Shown here piece after piece: positions 54,199 to 63,787 of a DNA stretch of 64,000 bases. The notes under the pieces are model-generated. The model saw nothing but the letters and a program-made list of their open reading frames with translations. It searched no databases and was not told the DNA's origin. Numbering within the stretch: the stretch's first letter is position 1; each line of letters begins with the position of its first letter. Source of the DNA: Nematostella vectensis (Eukaryota > Cnidaria > Anthozoa > Actiniaria > Edwardsiidae); assembly GCF_932526225.1 (NCBI RefSeq), contig NC_064048.1, positions 5,252,627 to 5,316,626 of the forward strand, read 5' to 3'. The translations under genes and the position numbers were made by a program.

Positions 54199-54483
54199 AA
54201 ATGGTTACAGCGAACAAAGGTCCTAAAGTACCCCACCTCCTTCACTGAGAAGGAAAAACAGAAGGTGATGGCAGTGATGAGAAATCTGTACATGTCTTTG
54301 GACAAGTCAATGTCTGAGCCATCCGATAGTGATGAGAATGAGAATAATTCGTCAGGAGATCTGGACAGCAGCAGTGATAAATCAAAGGTCCTCGTAACAA
54401 AAAGTCTCCCTTTGCGGAGCCGAGATCTTAATGAAATTTTTCAAAGGCTAGACAAGAGGGTTACAAAAACAAAGGTCCCCTGA
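54199..54483 (+). CDS. Candidate terminal exon, unknown Ser/Glu-rich protein
   Basis: Preceded by CTACTTTAG, open from 54199 to TGA at 54481-54483. It encodes KYPTSFTEKEKQKVMAVMRN, an acidic Ser-rich middle (PSDSDENENNSSGDLDSSSD), then LPLRSRDLNEIFQRLDKRV. The arrangement (short basic helix, acidic spacer, LRSxxLNxxxxxLD) resembles a multicopy family in coral genomes, often mobile-element linked, of unknown function. Confidence 0.4.
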   Translation, partial: KWLQRTKVLKYPTSFTEKEKQKVMAVMRNLYMSLDKSMSEPSDSDENENNSSGDLDSSSDKSKVLVTKSLPLRSRDLNEIFQRLDKRVTKTKVP

Positions 54484-54858
54484 GGGTGAATCGATGGTAA
54501 TAGAGCGTAGACAGGGTCCACCATCGTCCTGAAGTGCGCCTGCCAATGCACCTGAATTGGCAATTTAATAACGAATTGCCCATTCAAGTGCATTGAATTG
54601 CCCTTATAGGACCTAGATTTTGCAATCCTTTTTAACAAGACCAGTCCAATGTTTCTGATAGATTTTAATATAAACTTTGCAAACTTGTCTTTCTTTTTTA
54701 CTTAAAAGTTGTTTCTGTTGAAATTAATCAACATACTTTTTTAGATTCATTTAAATATTTGAGAAACTATAAAGATTATTTGTTATTAATAGTAGAAATG
54801 ATGGGTTATCAAAAATCAGCAAATTGGGAAAAGCAATTAAGACAGTTTAAAGTTAATG
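54484..54858. other. Spacer, no gene
   Basis: A diverged inverted repeat lies at about 54545-54600, where GCACCTGAATTGGCAATT faces AATTGCCCATTCAAGTGC. Otherwise AT-rich. Confidence 0.45.
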
Positions 54859-55010
54859 TACCCCCCTTTGGGCACCTAGCTTAAAGGGATTAATTGCTCA
54901 AGCCAGCATATTGTATTTCAGTTATCTCTAGTCTTGATTGCTAGCACACGTTCACAGCTTCACTCTATAATTCTTTGTTCTTTTCAACGTTTATATATCA
55001 AGCTCATATT
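54859..55010 (+). repeat. Split direct repeat A1
   Basis: Matches 58868-59019 over 152 bp with only a few substitutions (CTAGCTTAAAGGG versus CTAGTTTAAAGGG, TAATTGC versus TAATCGC, TTGTTC versus TTGTTG). Both end CAAGCTCATATT. Confidence 0.92.
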
Positions 55011-55028
55011 GTTTTTTCCACTGTTACG

Positions 55029-55646
55029 ATGCCGCGAGAAAAGAAATGTCCAGGCTGCAAGAAGCCAGTAAATGATCATGATTTTGGCGTGCCAGGGAAA
55101 CATTGTGACGGTCCTGGGGGCGTTCCCGAAATTCGGGGCAATTCTACTACACGGAACGACGAACTGTTGAATTCGCTCGCCGCCGCTGTTCAAACTCTCA
55201 CGGCCGAGGTTCAAAGTTTGAAGGCCGATCATGCTAGCAGTCGTCAGTCCCATTACTTGCCGCCCTCCGACGTTGCTTCGTCGTCGCGATCTTCTAGAGA
55301 TGTATCGCCGCGCCGTGCGACGACGGTTACTTTGCCCGAGCTTAGAGCCATGGATGACTTGGCCGACGCGGCAGATCGACGTGTGGCTCATGTTTTGCCC
55401 ATTGCATCCAGTGTGTCCGATGAGGAAGTTGATATGGGTGCGCTGGCTTCCTCTCCGTTACGGAAGCCAAATAAAGCTGGTAAGTTGAAGTCTGGCAAGG
55501 AAGACCGTCCAACTTCAGAAGTTGTAGTTAAACAGTTGTGGCCGCAACGTTTTCTTTCCTTGACTCGTGCTAGTCAGGAGATTACTTACGAACGTCTTAC
55601 CATGGCAGAATTCGTGGCGGGGTATGCACAGATTCTACAATTATGA
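55029..55646 (+). CDS. Gag-like ORF of the tyrosine-recombinase element
   Basis: Probable start ATG 55029 (MPREKKCPGCKKPVND). The N-terminus has CPGCKKPV and a His/Cys pair, a small zinc-binding motif, followed by a leucine heptad region, a Ser-rich basic linker and LWPQRFLSLTRASQEITYER. Gag-like proteins of DIRS-order elements bind the element RNA; assignment is by position and zinc motif. The frame ends just before another coding block (55686-56051), and one base change may separate them. Confidence 0.6.
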   Translation: MPREKKCPGCKKPVNDHDFGVPGKHCDGPGGVPEIRGNSTTRNDELLNSLAAAVQTLTAEVQSLKADHASSRQSHYLPPSDVASSSRSSRDVSPRRATTVTLPELRAMDDLADAADRRVAHVLPIASSVSDEEVDMGALASSPLRKPNKAGKLKSGKEDRPTSEVVVKQLWPQRFLSLTRASQEITYERLTMAEFVAGYAQILQL

Positions 55647-55649
55647 GAG

Positions 55650-56051
55650 ATCAGTTCGTTCGAGCGCGCCGAACGACACAAACATTTGGTAACGCTGATG
55701 TACCACGCACAGCTATACGAATGGGAGGCGGTGCTTGCCTTCCATGGAGCGGTTTTGCTTGAAATCGAACGTGGCTTATTGAAGTGGGGTGATTCCTTTT
55801 CCCACCTCGAAAGCAGAACCCTCTATGGTCAGCTACTTTCACCGCCGAAAAAGCAGTCTTACAGTTCAGGGCCGACATTGTTTTGTAGAGATTATCAACG
55901 CGAGAAGTGCATTCATACCAAGGATCATTATGGTTACGTCCGAGGCAAACGTAAATGGGTAAAACATATTTGTGCGGCTTGTTGGGTACAATCGAGAAAA
56001 CAGGAATCGCATAGAGAGGATTCATCTGATTGTCCGCTTTCAGGGGAATAA
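55650..56051 (+). CDS. Second gag-like block with a zinc motif
   Basis: Open plus frame containing a helical region (HAQLYEWEAVLAFHGAVLLE) and then FCRDYQREKCIHTKDHYGYV ... HICAACW, whose C-x7-C-x3-H and C-x2-C residues look like a CCCH-type RNA-binding finger. It appears to continue the upstream gag frame after a frame change near 55650 and overlaps the RT frame by about 20 bases. Confidence 0.55.
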   Translation: MSSFERAERHKHLVTLMYHAQLYEWEAVLAFHGAVLLEIERGLLKWGDSFSHLESRTLYGQLLSPPKKQSYSSGPTLFCRDYQREKCIHTKDHYGYVRGKRKWVKHICAACWVQSRKQESHREDSSDCPLSGE

Positions 56052-57799
56052 AAAAACTGATAAACTTCGCCCTTGGTCAAGACATTGGGGGCGTTCCTTC
56101 CGTTACTGTTGCTTCATTTCCGGATATGTCGTTTTGTGCTTTGAATGCTGATGCTTGCTCCCAGCCGCTAAAGGCTGCAGTTCCTGACTGTCGTGGCTTT
56201 TCCACGGGCGCTGATTATATTCATGATGTGTGTTTTCCTCAGCCGGTGGAGGCTGGTGTTCTAGACTGTCGTGGTTTTTCCACGGCCTTTCCTCGTGACT
56301 CTCAGCAGGCGAATGATTTTTATTTGTACGCACATGAGTTAGTTTTTCGTTCTGGTCGCCCGAACTTTGTGGTTTCTCGCCTGCCCGTTCCAAGTTCCCT
56401 AAAGATCGATACTTGGAGGACTTTGTTGTATGATTATGACGACCAAATGATTTGTGATTTCCTGGAGTTTGGTTGGCCGGTGGGTTTCACTGGCGATACT
56501 GTTCCTATTTTTGATGCTCGCACTCACCGGGGTGCGCTCAATTTTGCGACTCAAGTTTCAGAGCCTTTACAACGTGAAGTCTCGCTCGGTCGTGTCGCTG
56601 GGCCGTTTACGGATCCTCCCTTCGGGGGTGGATTTGTTACTTCACCGTTGAACACGGTTCCCAAGCGAGATTCTGAAGAACGTAGGGTAATTGTGGACTT
56701 GAGCTGGCCTAAGGGCGGTTCAGTAAATGATGGTATTCCGTGTGATAGTTTTCTGGGAGATCCGTTCGTGACTTGTTATCCCACTATAGATGACATTGTG
56801 GAAGCGATCGTGCAGTTTGGCCCGGGTTGTTTTCTCTATAAGAGGGATCTGCGGCAGGCGTATAGGCAGTTTCCTGTGGATCCCGGCGATTACCGTTTAC
56901 TTGGGTATATTTGGAATGGACATTATTACTTTGACACTGTTTTAACTATGGGGTTACGCTCTGCTGCTCAGGCAGGTCAGCGCGCCACCTCAGCGATAGC
57001 TTGGATTCATCGACAGCAAGGAAAAGTTTTATTTAATTATTTGGATGATTTCATTGGGGTTTCTGAGGCTAGCTCTGCGACTTCCGATTTTGAGCAGTTG
57101 GGGACTCTTCTCTCCTCTCTGGGACTGATCGAATCTGTTTCCAAAGCTTGTCCGCCTTCATCGCTCATGCTGTGTTTGGGAGTGATGGTAGACACGAATT
57201 CATTTACGTTGTCAGTTAGTCCTGAGCGGCTAGCGGAGTTAGAGCTTCTCTTACATGATTGGAGGAACCGCAAAACTGCTCGCAAACGGGAGTTACAATC
57301 CCTAGTTGGCAAACTTGTGTTTGTTTCAAAGTGTGTTGGTCAGAGTCGGGTGTTTATCTCGCGCTTATTAAGTCTGCTACGAACAGTTCAATACAATCAT
57401 CTTCACGTTAATTTAACCGCGGAATTTCGCAAGGATATTATTTGGTGGTGTCATTTCCTGCGGGAATACAACGGAGTATCTATAATTAGAACTACCTCTT
57501 GGAGTTCTCCGGGGGAAGTTTTTTCTACAGACGCTTGCCTGGTTGGTTGTGGAGGCGTTTGTGACAATGAATATTTCCACGCTTCATTTCCGGATGTGAT
57601 TGTTGCTCAGTCCCTCGATATAAATTGTTTGGAACTTCTCACTATTGTGGTGGCGCTTAAGTTGTGGGGTCAACGGTGGACGGGACTCCGTTTCACCGTG
57701 CGCTGTGACAATCAGATTCCTCGGCTTTGGCCTCTCTGCAAAAGGATCTACGACAGACATTACAAGCTGCTTATAGCACAGGGACATATAGTAATTTAA
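56030..57799 (+). CDS. Reverse transcriptase and RNase H of the tyrosine-recombinase element
   Basis: 589 codons, open throughout. RT motifs: NTVPKRDSEERRVIVDLSWP, DDIVEAIVQFGPGCFLYKRD with the first catalytic Asp, LTMGLRSAAQAGQ, and FNYLDDFIG with the catalytic Asp pair (about residue 337). An RNase H-like domain follows, with FSTDACLVGCGG, INCLELLTIVVAL and FTVRCDN. DIRS-type RTs lack an associated integrase, matching this element. It overlaps the recombinase frame at the 3' end (57727-57799), so the last protein is read from another frame. Confidence 0.92.
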   Translation: MSAFRGIKKLINFALGQDIGGVPSVTVASFPDMSFCALNADACSQPLKAAVPDCRGFSTGADYIHDVCFPQPVEAGVLDCRGFSTAFPRDSQQANDFYLYAHELVFRSGRPNFVVSRLPVPSSLKIDTWRTLLYDYDDQMICDFLEFGWPVGFTGDTVPIFDARTHRGALNFATQVSEPLQREVSLGRVAGPFTDPPFGGGFVTSPLNTVPKRDSEERRVIVDLSWPKGGSVNDGIPCDSFLGDPFVTCYPTIDDIVEAIVQFGPGCFLYKRDLRQAYRQFPVDPGDYRLLGYIWNGHYYFDTVLTMGLRSAAQAGQRATSAIAWIHRQQGKVLFNYLDDFIGVSEASSATSDFEQLGTLLSSLGLIESVSKACPPSSLMLCLGVMVDTNSFTLSVSPERLAELELLLHDWRNRKTARKRELQSLVGKLVFVSKCVGQSRVFISRLLSLLRTVQYNHLHVNLTAEFRKDIIWWCHFLREYNGVSIIRTTSWSSPGEVFSTDACLVGCGGVCDNEYFHASFPDVIVAQSLDINCLELLTIVVALKLWGQRWTGLRFTVRCDNQIPRLWPLCKRIYDRHYKLLIAQGHIVI

Positions 57800-58706
57800 A
57801 GACTCAATTTAAGGCCTTTTTTCTATTTTGCTTATATTTTGACTTGACTCCATTACCAGCAGACATAGATACGGTCTGTCTTTATGTACAGTTTTTGAGT
57901 CGTTCGATTGCACCAACTTCGATTCGTAATTATTTAAGTGGGGTCAAGTTATTACATCTTTTTGCCGGTTATGACTATGCTATGATATAAGGATTTTAGT
58001 TTATCCCTAGCCCTGCGGGGAGTTTCCCGTAGGATACCACATGTACCTCAGAGGGCTCCACCGGTAACTCCTAGCCTTTTATTGCTAGTTGCGCGAACAG
58101 TAGATTTTCAACATGATGCTAACTCTTCTACATTGTATTGCGCATTTCTCTTTGCATTTTTTTCTTATGGCGCGTATAGCTAATATCGTACCACGTTCTA
58201 TTAAGGCATTTAATCCTACCCGCGATCTCACACGGGGTGATGTTTTGTGTAACGAACACGGGCTTATCGTCACGTTTAAGCATACAAAAACTATTCAGTT
58301 CGGTCAGCGTCGATTACACATTCCTCTGTTACGTATTCCAGGCTCGTTATCATGTCCGGTCGCTGCCTATAACAACATGATTCGCCTGGTACCCGCTTCT
58401 GCACGCAAACCGCTGTTTTTATTGCTTGGTCATTCAGGCCCGTTTGCTTTGACGAAGTCCCGTTTTGTTACCGAATTTCGTCTGGCGCTTTGCTCAGTGG
58501 GGGTTGCTCATGCTGACTCATATCGGGGTCACTCATTTCGACGCGGCTGTGCCTCTTGGGCGTTTAACCACGGAGTACCAGGGGAATTGATACAGTTGTA
58601 TGGTGATTGGGCTAGTGACTCTTACAAATTGTATTTAGAATTTAGTAATCAATCAAAATTGGCGCTTGCTTCCCAGCTACGTGCTTCCATTCAGGCCAGT
58701 AGTTAG
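57727..58706 (+). CDS. Tyrosine recombinase, with one frame change
   Basis: 57727-57990 encodes the core-binding N-terminal domain (TYSNLKTQFKAFFLFC ... SIRNYLSGVKLLH); the catalytic domain lies in 58113-58706, with the linking stretch in another frame (change near 57985). Catalytic features: an Arg-containing start near IANIVPRSIK, the His-x-x-Arg box HSFRRG at about 58530, a His/Trp position in GDWASDS, and the nucleophilic Tyr in SYKLYL (about 58625). The enzyme integrates a circular DNA intermediate in place of a DDE integrase. The one-base change probably disables this copy. Confidence 0.85.
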
Positions 58707-58742
58707 GCCTTCTGCACTGTTTTGTTGTTTGGCCGGTGGTTT

Positions 58743-58867
58743 GGTGGCAGAGAGGTTTATTATTATTATTTTAGTTTTTCATTTATCAGTTTGTAGTGAT
58801 TTTATAATAAACTTCTCTTATGCCAAACACAAAACAGTGTCAGTGGTTTATGTTGGGTTGAGGAATT
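58743..58867 (+). repeat. Split direct repeat B1
   Basis: 125 bp, GGTGGCAGAGAGGTTTATTA to GTTGAGGAATT; matches B2 with 2-3 differences (TTTATC versus TTTACC, GGGTTG versus GAGTTG). Abuts A2 directly. Contains AATAAA (about 58807), which may end the element transcript. Confidence 0.92.
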
Positions 58868-59019
58868 TACCCCCCTTTGGGCACCTAGTTTAAAGGGATT
58901 AATCGCTCAAGCCAGCATATTGTATTTCAGTTATCTCTAGTCTTGATTGCTAGCACACGTTCACAGCTTCACTCTATAATTCTTTGTTGTTTTCAACGTT
59001 TATATATCAAGCTCATATT
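58868..59019 (+). repeat. Split direct repeat A2
   Basis: 152-bp match to A1 directly after B1. In the replication models for such elements A1 and A2 together with B1 and B2 allow regeneration of a circular double-stranded intermediate. Confidence 0.92.
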
Positions 59020-59053
59020 TTTCCCGCCCTCCCACCCTGGGCTTTGTGTGAAG

Positions 59054-59178
59054 GGTGGCAGAGAGGTTTATTATTATTATTTTAGTTTTTCATTTACCAG
59101 TTTGTAGTGATTTTATAATAAACTTCTCTTATGCCAAACACAAAACAGTGTCAGTGGTTTATGTTGAGTTGAGGAATT
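59054..59178 (+). repeat. Split direct repeat B2 (right end)
   Basis: 125-bp match to B1 and the right edge of the element; what follows (AACCCTAATTTC) is not shared with the B1/A2 junction. About 34 bp of CCCGCCCTCCCACCCTGGGC-type sequence separates it from A2. Confidence 0.92.
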
Positions 59179-59275
59179 AACCCTAATTTCTGATGAATGC
59201 AATGGGCCTCATCAAGGATCAACGGCTCCCAAACTTTGCACATGTTAAAAAACTGATTACTTCTCCCAGAATACG

Positions 59276-60391
59276 TTAACCCTTTATAGCCTGTAAACCC
59301 CATCCAGTGGCCTTACGAGGGAACGCCTGTAGACCACTACAGTGGCCTAAAACAAAAGCATCCCGTCAAGCGATTCTATTGGTGAAATAATGACAGCTAT
59401 GAGGTCCTTTATATTCTATCCAATCAGAGCAGTGAATTAGCCATAATTTGATGCATGTTTACGGAAGATGTTGAAAATACCACACAGCTACCAGGTGGTG
59501 CAGCTGATGAGGTTCTCGAAGAAATAGCCGTTGAGACAAACCGTAATGCCGCACAAAAGATGAGAATCGGGAGTGGCCCAAAGTGGTACCCTACAACGAA
59601 TGACAAACAAATCCGTCCTCTCTGAACGGCATTATTGGCCGAAAAATGAATTCCTTTTGGTAAAAATGATCAAGGATGTCATGCCAAGTGATAGATACTT
59701 AAAAATCACGCAGTATCTTTATACAACAACTCGAAGGCAAAGCCACTCAGAGCATGAAAAGCTTTACCTCATCTGGCCACTCTTAACGAATCTTGGGGAA
59801 AGTTTTCTTGTCGGTATAAACCAAACAGGGAAAACGCGATCGACAAGGGCCTTGTTAAATTCAAGAGACGGCTTACCTATAAGCAGTAGATGCCGATGAA
59901 GCCTGTAAAGTGTGTCAACGTTAGGTTTCGCACGGACTCCATTACACACTACCTGTCATGCTTCCAGGTCTACACAGGCAAACCACCACAAGGCCAAGAG
60001 TTTGGGCTCAACAGAAGAGTTGTGGAGGAACTTTCAACCGATTTGATCGGCAAAGGAACAAACACCTTTATTTCTACAACTTCTTCTCCATTGTCGGTTT
60101 GATGTCATCGCTCCTTGACCGCAAAAAATTCCCGAAGAAAATGAACCATTCAAGTTGAAGCAAGGGGAGAGCAAAGTAATGCAGAAGGCAGGAATGTATG
60201 CATGTGTGTGGCAGGACAAGAGAAAGGTTTTCTTTCTCCCAACAAATGCCCAACCGATCGGCAAAGAAACTGGCAACCGAAAGAACAAAGAAGGGAGTTT
60301 GTGGAAAAGGAGTGCTCCCCTGTGTGTCGTTGTTTACATCAAGTACATGGGGGGAATAGATTATGCAGACCAGAATACCTTATATAGCTAG
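59276..60391 (+). pseudogene. piggyBac-like transposase pseudogene
   Basis: A TTAACCCTTT at about 59276 fits the TTAA target and CCCTTT-type tip of piggyBac elements. Coding pieces follow: acidic start (about 59460), PKWYPTTNDKQIRP, LVKFKRRLTYKQ with MPMKPVK (about 59850-59910), YLSCFQVYTGK, VVEELSTDLIGKG, GLMSSLLDRK, ACVWQDKRKVFFLP and YIKYMGGIDYADQ (about 60335-60372). These follow the order of piggyBac-type DDE transposases (PGBD4-like), with the Asp of GGxDxxD late in the domain. At least five frame changes or stops separate the blocks. No right terminus with TTAA was located. Confidence 0.75.
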
Positions 60392-62203
60392 AAAAACCTG
60401 TTTACGAGACCATTGACTCACCAATTTAATCTTGTAACATGTATCATTTGAATTTTTGTATTTTAAGCATTTAGAGATGTTTTATTGAGATATGTTGTAA
60501 AAATTTAATCAATTTTCACGCTTATGCCCAATTTATCATGGGCGCTATGCACGTTGCATTTTGCTAATAAGTTCTAAAATGTCATTGTTGCTTAAGCATA
60601 ATTTTTCTTGTAGTATTTCAAGCAATATAAATCTATTAAAATCCCTCCCATTTAAAATTGCCTTGACCATGTTGTTATTTTAATGCTGTCAGCCATTTTG
60701 GCTTAGGCACAGGACCTGTCCCCCTTATTTGCCTGTTTTTGAAATAGATTTTACATCTGAGAGGAAAAAAGGGAACTTTTGCTGAAAAGTGGAATCACCT
60801 CAACCACAGCTAGACAAATGCCTTCACACAGGCCCAGTATTTCAAACACCTCGAAATAGCAGAACCAATCCTTTTAAAACAATGGCACCAGTGTAACAAA
60901 ACCTGCTATTCTCTCTTGTTGCCTCACACAGGCCCAAGATTGTGACCATCTTGTAAGAGCAGAACCGATTATTTCAAAACATTACTAACAGTGAAAGAAA
61001 ACCTGCTATTCTTTCTCTGGTTACTTCCTTAAGTGAAATGTTCGTCCCAAAGACAAGACAGCAACTTTGTGTGAGACACTTTCCGAGTTTCTGAGCCTTG
61101 ACTTTGAAAGCGTGGTGTTGAAGTAGTTCACCCCACATTTGATTTCAAAAGTTTATCCCACATTAGATTAGTTATTGATATATTGATTGTAATTGTGTAT
61201 TTTGTTTATATAGATTTGCATCACAAAGAATAAAGCTACCCAGAGTGCTCTGCTTGAGTGCACATTTGTCAAGTTGTCACGATAAATTAGAAACTCTTGC
61301 AGACTTATTTGAGAACACACACAACCACTACAAGAGAAATAAGACTTTGTAAGACAACTCTTAAATTTTCTAAAAAAAAAATAAGATTTTTTTAAGGCCT
61401 TAAAAACGTAAAATTCATTTTAAGACATTGCCTTATGATTTGATAATAATGAGTGCAAGTAAATATGTGAACATTAGTTATGGACCCAAATGTTTTTCGC
61501 ATGAAGCGGCAAGAAAATAGAATGAATAACCTAAAGGTATTATGACTATAAAAATTACAAACTTTATAAGAAACAAATAAGTAAAATAGCTGGCCATTTC
61601 TAGGATTTTTTTATATAAAATTATAACCTTTATACATAAATAACCTTTATACGTATTGTAAATGGTAATCAATTTAGTTCGTACTGTATAGATAATTTTA
61701 TCTATTTTCATAGTAATTAAATTTGAATTTGTAATATTTTGTAGTTTATGTTCTATTTTATATATTTATGTATCAAAGTGACTATTCCTGTAAATTAGCT
61801 GTCCGACTAGGCCCTGTTGTTTAGAAGAATTCACTTCTATGGAAGATAAAGCCAAAAGCCTGGAAGCTACAGGTTAGTAAAATATTATAGTTCGCTTATG
61901 ATCAGATTTAGACCTGTATTTTCAAGCTTCTATTAACTTCGAGTCCTTCCTACATCTTCAATGTATACTTCAAGTGCATAATCTATTTAATTTGTGAATT
62001 TGGGCGCGTGAATTATGGCATTTAAAACATCGTTTTTACGTCCGCCATTGTTTTGGTCTGATCGCTCTAGATCTCTTGAGCCCGCGAAAAGGATGCGGTT
62101 TCTCCGTCACATACTCAATACGCTTCGCGAGCTCAGACGCCGCTTCTAGTTGAAAATACTCAAAGAATTTCTTTTATCTCTACACTTTCCGAACTAAAAT
62201 CTT
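60392..62203. other. Intergenic with a duplicated block of about 103 bp
   Basis: CACACAGGCCCAGTAT at about 60824 and CACACAGGCCCAAGAT at about 60927 start two adjacent copies that end AAACCTGCTATTCT. From 61300 to 61900 the sequence is AT-rich with only incidental frames. GTCCGCCATTGTTTTG at about 62040 is a YY1-like motif about 165 bp before the next ATG. Confidence 0.6.
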
Positions 62204-62769
62204 ATGGCTTCGTTAACGAGGCAGCGTAGTATTTCAGAAAGCAAAGAGTTATCTGAAAGCTCTAGTTTTGAATCAGAGTCGGAGCTTTTGGATAGTGAAT
62301 TTCATGGCTACGACGAAAGTCTCGATCCCGTCCCAAACGAGGAAGAGGCTGCTGAATACAAGCAGCAACTCCACGAGGAGAATGAGCAAGAAGAGGAGCT
62401 CCTCCGAAGATTTTCAAGGGAGCAAGATATTTCCACATGGTAGGTATTTTTATATTGTTGATTTGAAGTTTCGTAACGACCAACTGCTCATGGTGATTCA
62501 TTCTCAATTTTACCAGGTGCGAGTGCTCGAACTGTTCGCTCAAGTTATTTATTAGTCACAAAGAAAGAATGCCGATGATGCACAGAGTTTGCAACATGCA
62601 GCGAAAAATCAGAACAAGTTGGTTTGGAGGGATGCATTGTGAATTGGGTTTCAGTGTGAATTGCCTCAATGAGTGGATACTACGAACAGCAGCTGTTGGA
62701 CTAAAAACAAGGAAGAAAAAATCCTATACTTCTGTCAAATCTGCAAAAAATGCATCCGAATCTGAGTAA
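62204..62769 (+). CDS. Two-exon gene with a P2X7-tail-like zinc region
   Basis: Exon 1 is 62204-62439 (ATG in a clean context, donor GTAGGT), exon 2 is 62517-62769 (acceptor TACCAG); phase is kept, and the codon split across the junction is TGG. Exon 1 is acidic and Ser/Glu-rich. Exon 2 begins WCECSNC and later has CELGFSVNCLNEWIL. WCxCxNC followed by FxVxCLNxxxLxxA is the pattern of the intracellular zinc-binding domain of P2X7 receptors, which also occurs as a soluble domain in multicopy cnidarian proteins. The usual CC pair between these motifs is missing and the protein ends with a basic KKKSYTSVKSAKN. No transmembrane part is present, so it is not a channel. Function unknown. Confidence 0.5.
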
Positions 62770-62889
62770 GGTTCTAAAGATAAAAGATCTATGTAAATAT
62801 ATGCTCCCACTAGCTAACAAAAAAAGGAGGGGAGAGGATTTTAATTTAGGAAAATGAAAGAGCAAGAGATACAAAAAATGTCTTAAATC

Positions 62890-63720
62890 TGATCAAAAGT
62901 CAAACTCTCACTTTTTCCTATATGCCATAGATCGAAGAAGTGGTCAATTACAGGCTTGCCAAAGTCTCTGCAAACTTTAGGACACTCCTCTCTCATCCAT
63001 TTTGCTATTTTAGTATGTCGATCAGAGGCGAAAGTCCCCAAGAGGAATGTCAGAGCTCTCTGGTGGCTTCCAAACTCCATGACAGTACTGCTCCCGGTTT
63101 CATTTGCCTGATATTTAAATATTTTGATTAATAAACAACAGGATAGATAAACTTTATAAATTGTAAACTTTATGAGTTATATAATATAGACTACCTGAAC
63201 AAGAACAATGTGGATGATATATCCAACTGTGCAGCAGAAGATGGTGTATGTGCAGTACTTGGCTGAATGGCCCATGCTGTCATGCTGACCATCCCCTGCT
63301 ACAACAACTTCCTTGTTAGACAGCTCACTTATGACCTTGGTCTGGAAAGATTTCCAGAATTGATGGACGCAAGGGATAAGGAGGTGTCGCTGATGGTAGT
63401 AGTAGGTAGGGAAGTGGTACACTAACACTCCCATATGCTTGAGTACCAGCAGAACCTTGTTGACGGATGCCCCGGCACAAAGGATGGCAAAGCTCAGCAG
63501 GAGGTTGCCAGCAGGAAATTTGCCAAGGATGTATGGTTGGCTGTCCCAGTAAAATACATATTCACACTGATGACAAGCAGCAGTAATGGAAAGCATTGTC
63601 CCTTTCTGCGATATATCCAGCACTGGCTTTGTGAAATGGCACCTCCTGCACACTTGAAACTACAGCAGCAGCTGGCACAAGAAGACTATCCCCTTTGGCT
63701 GCTCCCTGATGTCTTTTTCT
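62890..63720 (-). CDS. DDE-transposase-like protein, two exons, incomplete
   Basis: On the minus strand exon A is about 63720-63186 and exon B about 63104-62895. Exon A has an in-frame TAG near 63664, then VCRRCHF, ITAACHQCEYVFYW, AGNLLLSFAILCAGAS and VVAGDGQHDSMGHSAKYCTY. The GDGxxDSxGxSAKYxxYT signature belongs to a transposase-like family common in cnidarian and fish genomes that I link to THAP/Kolobok-type elements; the Asp residues are candidate catalytic acids. The donor (CAG/GTAGTC) joins in phase to exon B, FASDRHTKIAKWMREECPK ... FFDLWHIGK, where DRH carries the second Asp. The C-terminal half with the last catalytic residue is not seen downstream. Convergent with the gene at 62204. 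Probably inactive. Confidence 0.55.
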
Positions 63721-63787
63721 GGAACTACACATTCTAAGAAAAGTGCTCTTAAAGAGCACTTTTCTTAGAATGTGTAGTTCCAGAAAA
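63715..63787. repeat. Perfect 73-bp palindrome
   Basis: Arms of 36 bp (63715-63750 and 63752-63787) around a single A. The left arm starts TTTTCTGGAACTACACATTC and runs to AAGTGCTCTT. No mismatch. The transposase-like coding sequence stops at its left edge. A third, diverged copy of the arm start, TTTTCTGAAACTACACAATC, lies at 63943-63962. Confidence 0.95.

Larger units (their letters stand above)
54859..59178 (+). mobile_element. Tyrosine-recombinase (Ngaro/PAT-type) retrotransposon with split direct repeats
   Basis: Repeats are arranged A1 (54859-55010), coding region, B1 (58743-58867), A2 (58868-59019), B2 (59054-59178). A1 and A2 are about 152 bp and nearly identical, starting TACCCCCCTTTGGGCACCTA. 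B1 and B2 are both 125 bp with 2-3 differences, starting GGTGGCAGAGAGGTTTATTA. This A1-B1-A2-B2 order defines split-direct-repeat DIRS-order elements (Ngaro, PAT). Internal frames give gag-like protein, RT plus RNase H, and tyrosine recombinase. No target duplication is expected for recombinase insertion, and none is seen. No methyltransferase domain, typical of DIRS1 itself, was found. Confidence 0.92.

Noticed and set aside
56103..56393. 96-codon minus-strand ORF within the RT gene
   Set aside because: Antisense shadow of the reverse transcriptase frame.
59170..59190. TTAACCCT at the right end of the split-repeat element as a piggyBac terminus
   Set aside because: The first bases belong to repeat B2; the copy at 59276 is the better candidate.
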